DNA of 64,000 nt, taken from NCBI GenBank assembly GCA_015057505.1, contig SVEG01000002.1, forward strand, positions 1 to 64,000, written 5' to 3'. Made by a program: the position numbers and the translations under genes. The notes beneath the pieces are model-generated. The model worked only from the letters and a program-made list of their open reading frames with translations, made no database searches and was not told where the DNA came from. The DNA comes from Lachnospiraceae bacterium (GTDB taxonomy: Bacteria; Bacillota; Clostridia; Lachnospirales; Lachnospiraceae). Shown piece by piece: positions 45,506 through 54,991 of the stretch. Positions within the stretch are counted from its first letter, which is position 1. The number at the start of each line of letters is the position of its first letter.

Positions 45506-45524
45506 AAACTCTACTCCTCGCACC

Positions 45525-45887
45525 CTATACTCTTGCAGGTATTCGTGAATCCATATTGAAAATCAGCTTCCACTTATCAGCATCTTTCTTCCATGTGGAT
45601 GTAATATGGAATACGCCTTCCAAATCAGCGTTTTTTCTGTCTGCAACCTTGAGTTCAATGACATAATGAATCTGGCAAAGTATTTCTGTTTCTTCAATCA
45701 CTTCAAGATTCGAAATCTTATAATCCGCCACATCAAACTCTTTAATAATCTCTGCATAGTCTGCGCCACTACATCTGAAACCTCCGCAAACCATAACTGC
45801 TTTTCTATCTACTACTTCCAGAAAAGCTTCAGCATCTCTGCTTTTAGCCGCATCCCACATTTTAATTTCTAATTCCTGTATATTCAT
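45525..45887 (-). CDS. SnoaL/NTF2-like small protein
   Basis: This encodes 120 residues from ATG 45887. ELEIKMWDAAKSRDAEAFLEVVD and VFHITSTWKKDADKWKLIFNMDS are typical of the DUF4440/SnoaL-like NTF2 fold. The function of such lone domains is unknown. Confidence 0.8.
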   Translation of the reverse strand: MNIQELEIKMWDAAKSRDAEAFLEVVDRKAVMVCGGFRCSGADYAEIIKEFDVADYKISNLEVIEETEILCQIHYVIELKVADRKNADLEGVFHITSTWKKDADKWKLIFNMDSRIPARV

Positions 45888-45904
45888 ATTATCCTCCACC
45901 GCAA

Positions 45905-46327
45905 TCATTTTACCATTTTAAACATTCCCGGACCATCCCATTCGCAAGGTCTTTCTTCAAAACCTTTCTTTTTATAAAAAGCAACCGCATCCTTGGAACT
46001 TATCAATTCCAAGCTTACTGCCCAGTCTGAATTCTTCACTTCTCGTATATACTTCTCAATACTTTCTACAAGCAATGTCCCTACACCTTTTGACTGATAA
46101 GAAGGAATTACTGCAAAATCTTTTATGTAAAAAGACATGCCTCCATCGCCAATAAGCCTTACCATCCCTACCGCCATATCATTATCATAGGCAGTAAAAG
46201 TTGCCATGGTATTTTGTAAAGCTGTTTTTACCTGTTCGAGACACGGTGGCTCCCAACCAACCGATTGATATAATTCCAAAAACAATTCCGGTGTTAATGT
46301 ATTGATTTCTGTTTTCAAACCCGCCAT
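45905..46327 (-). CDS. GNAT acetyltransferase
   Basis: This encodes 140 residues. FAVIPSYQSKGVGTLLVESIEKYI is the acetyl-CoA motif A (QSKGVG), with AVAFYKKKGFEERP at the end. It begins LTPELFLELYQSVGW, common in Lachnospiraceae GNATs. It lies 6 bases after the DUF3795 gene. Confidence 0.88.
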   Translation of the reverse strand: MAGLKTEINTLTPELFLELYQSVGWEPPCLEQVKTALQNTMATFTAYDNDMAVGMVRLIGDGGMSFYIKDFAVIPSYQSKGVGTLLVESIEKYIREVKNSDWAVSLELISSKDAVAFYKKKGFEERPCEWDGPGMFKMVK

Positions 46328-46333
46328 TATTTT

Positions 46334-46774
46334 TTACCTCTTTTTATAAATCACCAATTCAGGATCAGTGCCATTTTCACCATAAGTACATACAAGCAAA
46401 AACTCCGGTCCTGTAACTATGCCAAAACATCTGCCCTCTCCAAATTCACACTCCAACTGATTGCCAAGATATATGTTGTCATCCTCCAAAAACTTTACAA
46501 CCTGCCCGTTTGAAAGGGAATATTCTAAATTGACAAAACTACCTACAAGAGCATATAGTTCATTTACAGTCGGCATACCCGGAATTTGCAATTCGTTAAT
46601 CTCATCCATCAATTTTTTCTTAAATTCTATGAACTTCTCTTTGTCACCAACTTTGATGTATTCTGCAATAAAGCACCTCTTCCCGAACGGACATCCGCCT
46701 GTTTCCACGCATCCGTTACAGCCTTCCTTCATCATACATTCTTCGCACACTGCTCCGCATATTGTTTTACTCAT
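46334..46774 (-). CDS. DUF3795-like cysteine-rich protein
   Basis: This encodes 146 residues. The N-terminus has CGAVCEECMMKEGCNGCVETGGCPFGKRC, a Cys cluster like DUF3795 that probably holds zinc or an Fe-S centre. About 100 further residues form a mostly beta domain. The function is unknown. Confidence 0.75.
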   Translation of the reverse strand: MSKTICGAVCEECMMKEGCNGCVETGGCPFGKRCFIAEYIKVGDKEKFIEFKKKLMDEINELQIPGMPTVNELYALVGSFVNLEYSLSNGQVVKFLEDDNIYLGNQLECEFGEGRCFGIVTGPEFLLVCTYGENGTDPELVIYKKR

Positions 46775-46791
46775 ACACACTCCCCCATCTG

Positions 46792-47373
46792 CTATATTTT
46801 GTTTCCGTTTTTGATAACATCCCTTGCAAACATCCTTGCACCTTCCACGGCCTTCTCTGTCTGAAAAGATGCCTTGTTATCATTATCCTGCACTGAATAC
46901 ATACCTATGTACTGCAAATTTGAATGCTTGCAAAGGCGCTGTACACCCATTTCAAACGGGTCTGTTGCATACGCACCGTCATAGCCATGTGTGGCAATAA
47001 TACCCACTTTTTTTCCTTCCCAAAGACAACCTGTTGCACTGCCATAGTACTTATTAAATCCATAATGTCGGTCAAGGAGTGCTTTCATCTTGGTTGTGCA
47101 ATACCATGCAAAAATCGGTGTAGCAAGAATAATGCAATCCGCCCACAACATTTCTTTGGCAATTATAGGCATATCATCCTTCTGTGCACAACCATACTCT
47201 CCCTCCACTTCCTGACAGACATAGCATTCTTTACATGGATTAATTGTTTTTTGCTCCAACTCTATGTATTTTACTTCCGCACCATGAACTTTCAGTTCTT
47301 CCATAAACGGCTTACAAAGCTCCGCTGTATTTCCGTTAATTCGAGGACTTCCCATCAAAATTAAAACTTTCAT
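46792..47373 (-). CDS. NADPH-dependent FMN reductase / flavodoxin family
   Basis: This encodes 193 residues. VLILMGSPRINGNTAEL is the flavin phosphate loop, CKECYVCQ the paired cysteine motif, and ILATPIFAWYCTTKMKALLDRHY the isoalloxazine loop. It follows the TetR gene by 30 bases, a common layout for TetR-controlled detoxifying reductases. Confidence 0.88.
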   Translation of the reverse strand: MKVLILMGSPRINGNTAELCKPFMEELKVHGAEVKYIELEQKTINPCKECYVCQEVEGEYGCAQKDDMPIIAKEMLWADCIILATPIFAWYCTTKMKALLDRHYGFNKYYGSATGCLWEGKKVGIIATHGYDGAYATDPFEMGVQRLCKHSNLQYIGMYSVQDNDNKASFQTEKAVEGARMFARDVIKNGNKI

Positions 47374-47403
47374 TTTACCTCGTTTCTATACCTTTCATTC
47401 GTA

Positions 47404-48030
47404 TTATTTATCAGATGTTTTATTATCTTCAGCCACATTATTAACCGGAACCAAATGATATCGTCCGGATTTTATAAGCATAAGCGTTCCCTGAAACTCA
47501 ACACTTAGCATCTCAGATATTTCTTCCTGCGTAAGTTGACAAATCTGTCCTGCCACAAGTACACAGATACCAAACGTATGAAGCCACACTTGATTAAACA
47601 ACAATTCTGCATCCTGACGGCTTAATTCATAATCATTCTGCATAATATCAATACAGACTTCCACGACGTCACCAAGCTCTCGTATTAAGGCTGCATAGGT
47701 CTGCTTCTTATCATGCTCTCGCATATACACCACTTTAAAAAGCTTTGGCTCTTTGACAGCAAACTCTATCATCTTCATGCCCACATATTTAAATGCCGGC
47801 TTATAATTAAGTGCATCACTGACGTACTTCTCAAATTCCTTCAGGGCAAGTTTTGCCACTTCTGCATGTAACTCCTCCATGTTTTTAAATGCAGTAAAAA
47901 TAGGAGAAGACGATGTGCCAAGTTCCTTCCCGAGTTCTCTGGCAACAACAGCCTCTATTCCTTTTTCTCTCGTCATCTCAAATGCTTTTTGCACAATTTC
48001 TTCTCGTGTATATTTTGCTTTGGGTGGCAT
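47404..48030 (-). CDS. TetR/AcrR family regulator
   Basis: This encodes 208 residues from ATG 48030 (GAAAGGA site). The HTH is clear: KYTREEIVQKAFEMTREKGIEAVVARELGKELGTSSSPIFTAFKNMEEL, with a helical ligand domain after it. It is first in the minus-strand cluster of 16 genes and may repress the whole set, though no operator was identified. Confidence 0.88.
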   Translation of the reverse strand: MPPKAKYTREEIVQKAFEMTREKGIEAVVARELGKELGTSSSPIFTAFKNMEELHAEVAKLALKEFEKYVSDALNYKPAFKYVGMKMIEFAVKEPKLFKVVYMREHDKKQTYAALIRELGDVVEVCIDIMQNDYELSRQDAELLFNQVWLHTFGICVLVAGQICQLTQEEISEMLSVEFQGTLMLIKSGRYHLVPVNNVAEDNKTSDK

Positions 48031-48124
48031 AATTCTGTCCTTTCTTACTTCTATAACTTTGTTATATAACATATGTTAGATTATATTCCTATTTTCCTTT
48101 TTTGTCAATATTACCAATAAAATA

Positions 48125-48158
48125 CACCATTATTTACATTCCTATAAATAATGGTGTC
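48125..48158 (-). terminator. Terminator with perfect 13-bp stem
   Basis: ACACCATTATTTA and TAAATAATGGTGT pair perfectly, with ATTTTATTGG following on the minus strand. It ends the 48177 gene, separating it from the TetR cluster. Confidence 0.75.
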
Positions 48159-48176
48159 TACGTATCTAATTATATT

Positions 48177-48410
48177 TTACTGTCCTTTGCTCATTTCCCT
48201 GAGCGATTCCATAAGCTCCAAATCATCTCTCGTCACGCGAAGATTAGAAGTTAACGGTCCTTGTCCTGGTTTGGTAACCGTTATCTCAATAACTGTCCCT
48301 TCTTCTATACCTCCTGTAAATGCCGCGTTCAAGAACGCCATAAACTTAGGGTGATTCTGGTTAAATTTATTCTTCGCACCCATAATTTTCATCATCATTG
48401 CCGGATTCAT
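48177..48410 (-). CDS. Small conserved hypothetical protein
   Basis: This encodes 77 residues. MNPAMMMKIMGAKNKFNQNHP begins a protein with a short beta segment (GTVIEITVTKPGQ) and a charged end (DDLELMESLREM). No family was identified. It follows the DUF4003 gene by 18 bases. Confidence 0.6.
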   Translation of the reverse strand: MNPAMMMKIMGAKNKFNQNHPKFMAFLNAAFTGGIEEGTVIEITVTKPGQGPLTSNLRVTRDDLELMESLREMSKGQ

Positions 48411-48428
48411 TATTATTCCTCCATTATA

Positions 48429-49406
48429 CTAATTACTTGCACTTGATGCCGCAGCTGACGAAGCTATAACTGCACACATAGCCGCCTGCTGTGCAGCAAT
48501 CATCGCGAGTGTTCCCGTAATTGCCGCTGTACCTGTATTACTTTCCTTTGAATAATCGCCTGCCACAAGCATTGCCGCATGCATAAGCCTTGTCTTTTTA
48601 TCAATTCCGAAGAAACCATAGCCCTTCTGATTTGCCAAAAAACTATCAACACTTAACATATCTTCTGCAAGTGCTTTCATATCGTCTGAAACAAGTGATA
48701 CTGCTCCGAGCACTGCAAGTTCGTAATATGTACCGTATTTTCTGCCTGCATTTTTAAGTTCCTGATTGAGTGTAAATACCTTCTTACATTTTTCTTCAGG
48801 TGTTCCCTCAGAAAGAGCAAGCACATGTGATAATGACTGAACAGAATTGCTACTTGAAAACTGTCCTTTCAAAATATCATAACATGCTTCCATATCCGCA
48901 ATAAGCTCGCTGTCCTCTTTCTCAGAAAAAGCCATAAGCACAGCAAAAACACCATCTTCGCCCGATGTAAGGAACGGATGCTCCTTCTTCATTAACTCAT
49001 ATATTCTCTTGCCGCGAGCCGCATATCTGTCCGCCTCATCGACATAAACCATATCCGCAAGAATAGTCGCCACAAGAGTCAGATACTGTGAGCCCCAAAA
49101 ATATTTCTTAAGTATCTCATATATCTTTTTAGTATTTTCAAGCTTCTGTGCCGGATAATCATCCTGCGCAAGCTTGGTTATAATCGGAAGCTTTACATTG
49201 CCTCTGAAGCTTGAGAAAACACCTGTATTCTCATCTACAAGTTTTTTGCACTGTAAAAGTCGTTCTGAATCAGCCTCAATATTTTTACCGGTAAGTTCTG
49301 ATGCACACACCGGAACAATATACACGCTGTCCCATTTAAAATTAGCCTTGATTACATCCCTGTTTCTTATAAATCTTTCGCATTTTGTTGTTAACGATTC
49401 CCTCAT
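48429..49406 (-). CDS. DUF4003 family protein
   Basis: This encodes 325 residues. The all-helical domain with RLLQCKKLVDENTGVFSSFRGN, EDGVFAVLMAFSE and GYGFFGIDKKTRLMHAAMLV fits DUF4003. An Ala-rich end (AAIAQQAAMCAVIASSAAASS-like) follows, with possible membrane-active character. It is preceded by a structured leader with its own terminator (49481-49575). Confidence 0.78.
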   Translation of the reverse strand: MRESLTTKCERFIRNRDVIKANFKWDSVYIVPVCASELTGKNIEADSERLLQCKKLVDENTGVFSSFRGNVKLPIITKLAQDDYPAQKLENTKKIYEILKKYFWGSQYLTLVATILADMVYVDEADRYAARGKRIYELMKKEHPFLTSGEDGVFAVLMAFSEKEDSELIADMEACYDILKGQFSSSNSVQSLSHVLALSEGTPEEKCKKVFTLNQELKNAGRKYGTYYELAVLGAVSLVSDDMKALAEDMLSVDSFLANQKGYGFFGIDKKTRLMHAAMLVAGDYSKESNTGTAAITGTLAMIAAQQAAMCAVIASSAAASSASN

Positions 49407-49480
49407 TCTTTTGTCCTCCTTAAATTATACTCATACCGCCTCATTATACTACACAATCATGAATATTTCCATAACAAAAA

Positions 49481-49516
49481 ATCTCCGCCGCCCACATCAC
49501 TGCAGACGGCGGAGAT
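49481..49516 (-). terminator. Terminator in the DUF4003 leader
   Basis: ATCTCCGCCG pairs perfectly with CGGCGGAGAT, followed on the minus strand by T6. It lies downstream of a predicted promoter and upstream of the DUF4003 start, so it may attenuate that gene instead of ending the upstream one. Confidence 0.8.
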
Positions 49517-49577
49517 GCCACCTATAACCAAACTTCAGCGGCCGCACCGGGGTGCGAAGTTTTCTGCTGAAAAGAAA
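49517..49577 (-). promoter_or_regulatory. Candidate structured RNA leader (possible riboswitch)
   Basis: On the minus strand TTCAGC (49571-49566) pairs with GCTGAA (49539-49534), enclosing CGCACC/GGTGCG around CC. An internal loop AGAAAACTT faces GC. An alternative ACTTC/GAAGT pairing would exclude the outer stem. Together with the adjacent terminator this looks like an aptamer plus expression platform. I do not recognise a known class. Confidence 0.45.
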
Positions 49578-49584
49578 AATATGT

Positions 49585-49613
49585 ATAATATGCCAAAAGT
49601 GAACCATTAACAA
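49585..49613 (-). promoter_or_regulatory. Predicted promoter of the DUF4003 leader
   Basis: TTGTTA, a 17-base spacer and TATTAT on the minus strand, about 10 bases before the structured leader begins. Confidence 0.5.
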
Positions 49614-49728
49614 TAACACAAAATATTAAATAACAAAATAACCGAGAACATTAACCATAAACATTTTAAAATTAACAGTCTCTAATTTTGAAAAAAAATC
49701 TTATCAGCATGGAAATATAAGAGTATAA

Positions 49729-50244
49729 TTATATCTCTACTTCAAACTCAAAGGTCTGGTTATACTTATCGAGTTCAAGCTGCATCATTGAAATCTCCGT
49801 ATCAATACGTTCATACTCATTCTTCACAAGCTCCAAGTCGTAGTTGATATACTCATACTCGGCAACAGCCTTCTTCGGCTGTGTATATGAGGAATTAAGT
49901 CTTACTTTCGGTTGACGCTTTCTCATATTATCAAGAACACCTTTTCTAAGGTTGAGCTGTGCCATCTTAACCAATATGGCATCAACTGTCATCTCCTTAT
50001 CTCCGACCTTAAGCATACTTGTAACATTGGCAGCATTAATAGCGTGCTTAATTTTACAAATCTTATCATCAATCTCTTCAATTTTGCCCGCAACAGTTGC
50101 ATAGTCATAATCCGGGATTAATGCCTCTTCATCTGCCGCCGCTGTATAAAGATATGACTCAACCTCGACTCTTCTCCAGTATTCTTTATCCTCTGCAAGC
50201 TTTTTAAGCATCTTGTTAGCATATGCCGATGTCATCTTTGTCAT
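49729..50244 (-). CDS. DIP1984/septicolysin-like family protein
   Basis: This encodes 171 residues from ATG 50244 (GGAGG site). Predominantly helical with KLAEDKEYWRRVE, IDDKICKIKHAINAAN and NYDLELVKNEYERIDTEISMMQLELDKYNQTFEFEVEI, consistent with the DIP1984 family of coiled-coil proteins. The cellular role is unknown. Confidence 0.7.
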   Translation of the reverse strand: MTKMTSAYANKMLKKLAEDKEYWRRVEVESYLYTAAADEEALIPDYDYATVAGKIEEIDDKICKIKHAINAANVTSMLKVGDKEMTVDAILVKMAQLNLRKGVLDNMRKRQPKVRLNSSYTQPKKAVAEYEYINYDLELVKNEYERIDTEISMMQLELDKYNQTFEFEVEI

Positions 50245-50275
50245 GTTAAAACCTCCGTTCCCTTCATTATAAAAA

Positions 50276-50302
50276 AAGCGGACCGCCATAGGCCATCCGC
50301 TT
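50276..50302 (-). terminator. Terminator after the 237-residue membrane protein gene
   Basis: AAGCGG-GCC pairs with GGC-CCGCTT; minus-strand T7 follows. It sits between the stop at 50338 and the next downstream gene start. Confidence 0.75.
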
Positions 50303-50337
50303 CTGCTAACTTCTCTCGTAGCTTAATTATGTATTAC

Positions 50338-51051
50338 CTAGTCAGCTTTCTCGTCAGTTACAACACCTGAAATATTATCCTTCTTAGCACAGAATGAGCA
50401 AAGACGTGTACGGTTAGCAGCGATAGCCTGCTCAACAGTACCCTGTGTAAGTGTATCAGTCTGGTTAAGACTCTGGCAATCCTCATGTGTGTGATATACC
50501 TTACCGAACGGGCTCCAAAGTACTTCCTGAGAAATGGCTTCAATAGCTGCCTGCTGCTGCTCTTCTGAGACAGGATTAAAATCGTAGCTTGCAACACCAC
50601 CGATTAACAAAGCAATAATAGCTACAACTGTTGCAATAGCCTTAGTCTTCTTATCTGCATTCTTGTTAGTTAAAGCAAGTATTACAAACGGAATAAATGC
50701 AATTGCACAAACAATAAGTCCCATGTTGTTCCACAACCAGAACAAAAGCTTATTCTTCTCGCTTGCAGGTTTAATGTGGTTGGCCTTCTTCCAGAGCTGT
50801 GAACCGATAATAACACAGATTAAGTCAAGCACAAGTGCAATAATAATCTGATATAAACTCGGCATAAATGTAAGATTAATCTTACCGTTAAGTATAAACA
50901 ATGCAACCACTTCAAAAGCAAGTGCTACTACCCATAATACGATAGCACCGATACGTAAGCCTGTAGCATTACCAACGAGAGCTGCTTCTTTAATCTTCTT
51001 GCCTTCTCCGGTTGCTGCTACAATTTTCTTTTTCTTCTTAGGTTCAGCCAT
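50338..51051 (-). CDS. Membrane protein with C-terminal Cys/His module
   Basis: This encodes 237 residues from ATG 51051 (AAGGAG). A Lys-rich start precedes four membrane helices, then a ~50-residue soluble tail with VYHTHEDCQSL...LCSFCAKKD. This resembles small Ada-like/zinc-type modules often found at protein ends. The function is unknown. Confidence 0.68.
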   Translation of the reverse strand: MAEPKKKKKIVAATGEGKKIKEAALVGNATGLRIGAIVLWVVALAFEVVALFILNGKINLTFMPSLYQIIIALVLDLICVIIGSQLWKKANHIKPASEKNKLLFWLWNNMGLIVCAIAFIPFVILALTNKNADKKTKAIATVVAIIALLIGGVASYDFNPVSEEQQQAAIEAISQEVLWSPFGKVYHTHEDCQSLNQTDTLTQGTVEQAIAANRTRLCSFCAKKDNISGVVTDEKAD

Positions 51052-51216
51052 AATAAAAGTCTCCTTAATATAGATTTTAATTCTCTCATCTTTCATTATA
51101 ACAGATTTTAAACATTAGGCAAGTATACTCGACAAAATTCATCAAAATTCTTGACTTATAACTGACTTTGTTTCATAATAATTTTATTAAATTTTGTATA
51201 AACAGGAGACACAATT

Positions 51217-51819
51217 ATGGATTTAAAAAAATTAGCAGGTTCTTTATTAAGCTCTGATGCAATCAGTGGTTTGGGCAAACTCACAGGAGCATCGGGAAGC
51301 GATGTTACAAGCGTTTTGACAAGCGCACTTCCTTCGCTCCTTGGCGGTGCCAACGAACAGGCACACGACTCAGGCACATCAGAAGGTTTTGTTAATGCTC
51401 TTTCACAGCACGCAAAAGATGACACAAGCAATCTTACAAGCTTCCTTGGCAAAGTTGACTTAACAGACGGTTCCAAGATTATTTCACACCTTTTAGGTGC
51501 TAACGAAAGCAATGTAGTTGCAAATGTTTCAAAAGAAACAGGCGTTTCACAGAAGAAAACTTCTTCTATTCTTTCAGCAGCAGCTCCGCTTCTTATGAGC
51601 CTTCTCGGACAGCAGGCAGATGATGACAAGGACAGCGGTCTCGATATCGGCGGATTACTCGGCGGATTGGTTGATAACGTGGATGTAGGAAGCTTATTAA
51701 CAGGTCTTCTCGGTGGCGAAAGTTCTTCATCATCAGGTTCAAGCAACAAGAAACCCGCAAAGAAAAAAAATGCATCAAGTGGTTTACTTGGCGGCCTTAT
51801 GAATCTTTTAAAAAAATAA
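51217..51819 (+). CDS. DUF937 family protein
   Basis: This encodes 200 residues. VTSVLTSALPSLLGGANEQ and ILSAAAPLLMSLLGQQ are the repeating helical motifs of DUF937, followed by low-complexity Gly/Leu/Ser and a Lys-rich linker (KKPAKKKN). The family is cytoplasmic or surface-associated, role unknown. Its terminator is shared with the convergent MgtC gene. Confidence 0.8.
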   Translation: MDLKKLAGSLLSSDAISGLGKLTGASGSDVTSVLTSALPSLLGGANEQAHDSGTSEGFVNALSQHAKDDTSNLTSFLGKVDLTDGSKIISHLLGANESNVVANVSKETGVSQKKTSSILSAAAPLLMSLLGQQADDDKDSGLDIGGLLGGLVDNVDVGSLLTGLLGGESSSSSGSSNKKPAKKKNASSGLLGGLMNLLKK

Positions 51820-51826
51820 CAAAAAT

Positions 51827-51857
51827 AAGGGAAGCGATAATTGCCATCGCTTCCCTT
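51827..51857. terminator. Shared bidirectional terminator
   Basis: A perfect 12-bp stem AAGGGAAGCGAT/ATCGCTTCCCTT, T-rich on both exits, between convergent genes. Confidence 0.8.
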
Positions 51858-51863
51858 TCATAA

Positions 51864-52553
51864 TCAGAAAATCTCCATCACAAATTCCACTTCTTCAAGC
51901 TTACCTATTTCCTCAAGAACCTTTGCGTGAGGCATCTTTTTACCAAGGTCAATATCAAGACTTAAAAGAATACTATCTTCGTTCTCTTTTTTGTCCATCT
52001 CGGTTATATGATAACCATTCTCTCGCAAGTAACCAACAACACTCTTCGTACCATCCTTACCTGCAAATTCCACGCTTATCTCAAGCATGCGGCTACGACT
52101 CATCTGTCTGCGACTAAGTCCTGCCATAGCTTTAATAACCACCATAATAAGCGCAAATGCAATAACCGACGAGTACAGATAGCCCGAGCCTATAGAAATA
52201 CCGAGAACCGCCGTTGTCCACAGAGTCGCCGCCGTCGTAAGTCCCTTAATATGACTCTTGCCGGTCACAACTATTGTACCCACGCCAAGGAAACCTATAC
52301 CGTTAATAACACCCTGCGCAAGTCTCATCGGATCGCCCGTACCATACACCATAACTGCACGCATATCTATAATCTGCGCCAGTGCTGCACCAAGACACAC
52401 AAGCATAAATGTTCTGAGTCCGGCTGCATGCTTGGTTGCGCCACGCTCCATACCAATTATTCCGCCCATAACCGTCGCAAGAATCAGTCTCACCGCTACA
52501 GACACCGCATTAAACTCTTCAAGATACTTAAAAAAATCAATAACATTTTGCAT
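51864..52553 (-). CDS. mgtC: MgtC/SapB family membrane protein
   Basis: This encodes 229 residues. Four helices at the N-terminus carry the family signature (GGIIGMERGATKHAAGLRTFMLVCLGAAL) and a conserved GIGFLGVGTIVV. The C-terminal cytoplasmic domain is an ACT-like regulatory fold. Relatives aid growth at low magnesium and affect the membrane ATPase. It is coupled to the chemoreceptor upstream by a 5-base gap. Confidence 0.9.
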   Translation of the reverse strand: MQNVIDFFKYLEEFNAVSVAVRLILATVMGGIIGMERGATKHAAGLRTFMLVCLGAALAQIIDMRAVMVYGTGDPMRLAQGVINGIGFLGVGTIVVTGKSHIKGLTTAATLWTTAVLGISIGSGYLYSSVIAFALIMVVIKAMAGLSRRQMSRSRMLEISVEFAGKDGTKSVVGYLRENGYHITEMDKKENEDSILLSLDIDLGKKMPHAKVLEEIGKLEEVEFVMEIF

Positions 52554-52558
52554 CTGTT

Positions 52559-53971
52559 TTAAACCTTTTCAAACTTATTAACTTCGTTCTGCAACTCCTC
52601 AGAAATCTTCTGAGTATCGTCTGTTGCCTGCTGAATCTGAGACATAGCCTCAACCAATACTGATACATCCTCTGCAACACTTGATACAGCATTGGCACTG
52701 TCACCTACTGTAGCAGATACATCAAAAATACCTGTGTTCATATTGCTCATTGTCTCATTAATCGTAGTTGCCTGTTCAACAAATTCTCCGAGGATACGGC
52801 TCATAACGTCAGCATCCTCCTCATACTGATTAACAATACCGACAAAAGCATCATAATCCTTAATAACGTCTGTTCCGACAAACTCAAGCATCTGGTTGGC
52901 GTTCTTTGCAAGACTTGTAACTGCATGCATTACAATATTGCTGATATTCTGAATATCGTTAGCCGTCTTACTGCTGTTCTCTGCAAGAACACGAATCTCA
53001 TCTGCAACAACTGCGAAACCTTTTCCAACCTCGCCCGCTCGTGCCGCCTCAATCGAAGCATTTAATGCAAGAAGGTTTGTCTGTGTTGCAATAGCAAGAA
53101 TATTGCCTGTAAGTTCATTAATCTTATCTACATTTTTACTTTCTTCTACAGCGCTTTCAAGTTCGGCAGAAATCTTTTCAAAAACATTAACCGCATTATT
53201 CTTGCTCTCCAAAGTATCCTTCTGCATAACCAAAGCTCGTGACTTAATAGCATCAACCGTCTCATTGCCATCATCAGCACTTGCATTCATACGTTTAATC
53301 ATATCAAGAATATCCTGGCTTCCGCTTGCGATTGTATCAATCGTTGCGCTAACTTCTTCCATGCTGGCAGCAAGCTCTTCTGTCGCAGAAGATACATTAA
53401 GTGCACTCTTGTTAGATTCATCTACCTGCCCGGATACTTCATGAGCCGATTTAAGCATAAGTTCTGAGTGTGACTGTAAATCTCTCATAAGATTCTGCAA
53501 CTGCGCAATAAAACCGTTAATTCCGTCTGCAAGCTGACCTATCTCATCCTTTGATTTAACCTCAATTCTCTCTGTAAGATCTCCTCTATCCTCTCTAAGC
53601 TTACAGATAATACCGTCAAGCTGTCTGTTGGCGCTGCGGGCAGGTTTTGCAATAGTTGCATTAACATATATTACAACTATTATCATAAAAAGAATACTTG
53701 CACCCAATAATATGTAATCAAACACAATCGTCCCGTCAATTCTTATGATACTATGCTCCAAATCATAATCCAAATCTTTTTCAAGCTGTGCAAGACTATC
53801 TACGGAATTGGCATGCACCAGTTCTTCGTACCTATGTACATAATCTGTAATCTCACTCGTAAACTCCGCTATTGCATTCCACGCCGAAATATTCAGGAAA
53901 ACCACCAACACCAAAAACAATCCCATTACCGCTACCATAGCAATAACCTTTTTACCTAAACTTTTACGCAT
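52559..53971 (-). CDS. Methyl-accepting chemotaxis protein
   Basis: This encodes 470 residues from ATG 53971 (GGAGGG). Two helices (res ~8-28 and ~85-105) flank a short ~55-residue external segment, followed by HAMP ([16 protein letters not shown]) and the signalling domain with tip [32 protein letters not shown]. The small external segment means a small ligand or indirect signal. A terminator lies upstream (54027-54062). Confidence 0.92.
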   Translation of the reverse strand: MRKSLGKKVIAMVAVMGLFLVLVVFLNISAWNAIAEFTSEITDYVHRYEELVHANSVDSLAQLEKDLDYDLEHSIIRIDGTIVFDYILLGASILFMIIVVIYVNATIAKPARSANRQLDGIICKLREDRGDLTERIEVKSKDEIGQLADGINGFIAQLQNLMRDLQSHSELMLKSAHEVSGQVDESNKSALNVSSATEELAASMEEVSATIDTIASGSQDILDMIKRMNASADDGNETVDAIKSRALVMQKDTLESKNNAVNVFEKISAELESAVEESKNVDKINELTGNILAIATQTNLLALNASIEAARAGEVGKGFAVVADEIRVLAENSSKTANDIQNISNIVMHAVTSLAKNANQMLEFVGTDVIKDYDAFVGIVNQYEEDADVMSRILGEFVEQATTINETMSNMNTGIFDVSATVGDSANAVSSVAEDVSVLVEAMSQIQQATDDTQKISEELQNEVNKFEKV

Positions 53972-54026
53972 TTTTTGCCCTCCATTCTTGGTTTCAATGT
54001 TAAACAACTATACTATTCAAACAAAA

Positions 54027-54062
54027 AAAATAGTATAAAATGCTATTGTTTTATACTATTTT
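54027..54062 (-). terminator. Perfect 14-bp stem terminator
   Basis: AAAATAGTATAAAA pairs with TTTTATACTATTTT around an 8-base loop; on the minus strand a long T-run follows. It ends the MBL-fold gene. Confidence 0.8.
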
Positions 54063-54124
54063 ATCACAATATCTTAATATATTCAATTATGCATGTACAA
54101 TTTTTGCAAAAAATTTAATATCTC

Positions 54125-54991
54125 CTATATATTGAACTCATTTTTAAGCAAATCAATGGTTATGCCTGTGTTAAGTTCCATCGCGTCAATCGGATATATA
54201 GTCTTCGTATATCCGTGGTAAAACTTGCTCTTAAAAAACTCCATAATCTCTTCTTTAGACCGCTTGGCGCGAAGCATGTCCGTTATCTCTTCTGCAGTCT
54301 CAATAGCGCTTTTCTTCGCTTCTCTAAGATAGAACACCGTACTTTCCTTATCAAGCAAACCATAATGCGGTATGAGTATATTGTCTATATCAAGCTTTTC
54401 CACTCTTTCAATAGAATCTATCGTCATCTTATATCCCACAAGATATGACGGCACTACGTCTTCACCACTAAACACACCGATTGTCTCACAGCTCAAAAGA
54501 AGTTTCTCCTTAGGACAATAATATCCCACCGAGCACTTTGTATGCCCCGGAAGACTGAGCGCAACAAACTCCATATCGCCTGCCTTTATCACATCACCGT
54601 CGCAAACCGGAATATCCACTTTTAGCTCGTCAATCAAGTCGTCATATTCTTCGACACCACAGGTTTTTGCAAATTTGTTGTCGAGATTGCGCATCACTGC
54701 CTTTGCCGTAGGTTTTGCAAAAATCTTCGCAGCATATTCACCAGCCACAACCTTAGCTTCCGGCCAGTATCTGCACGCATATGCGGAACCCAATGCATGG
54801 TCGTAGTGCGAATGTGTAAGAAATATGTAGTCAAGCTTACGTTCACCAAGCACTTCTTTTATCTTGTCAGCCACCTCATAACCTGTAAAAGCAAAACCCG
54901 AGTCATACATAATCACAGTCTTACCGTCGTCTATAAGAAAAGCACTGTCACCCGGCTGAACTCTTACGTCTGTTACTGTAATACCTTTCAT
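54125..54991 (-). CDS. MBL-fold metallohydrolase
   Basis: This encodes 288 residues. The metal motif HSHYDHALGS, the third-ligand region LPGHTKCSVGY and ILIPHYG indicate a di-zinc beta-lactamase-fold hydrolase of about the size of glyoxalase II-like enzymes. The substrate is unknown. It is a single gene on its strand. Confidence 0.85.
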   Translation of the reverse strand: MKGITVTDVRVQPGDSAFLIDDGKTVIMYDSGFAFTGYEVADKIKEVLGERKLDYIFLTHSHYDHALGSAYACRYWPEAKVVAGEYAAKIFAKPTAKAVMRNLDNKFAKTCGVEEYDDLIDELKVDIPVCDGDVIKAGDMEFVALSLPGHTKCSVGYYCPKEKLLLSCETIGVFSGEDVVPSYLVGYKMTIDSIERVEKLDIDNILIPHYGLLDKESTVFYLREAKKSAIETAEEITDMLRAKRSKEEIMEFFKSKFYHGYTKTIYPIDAMELNTGITIDLLKNEFNI

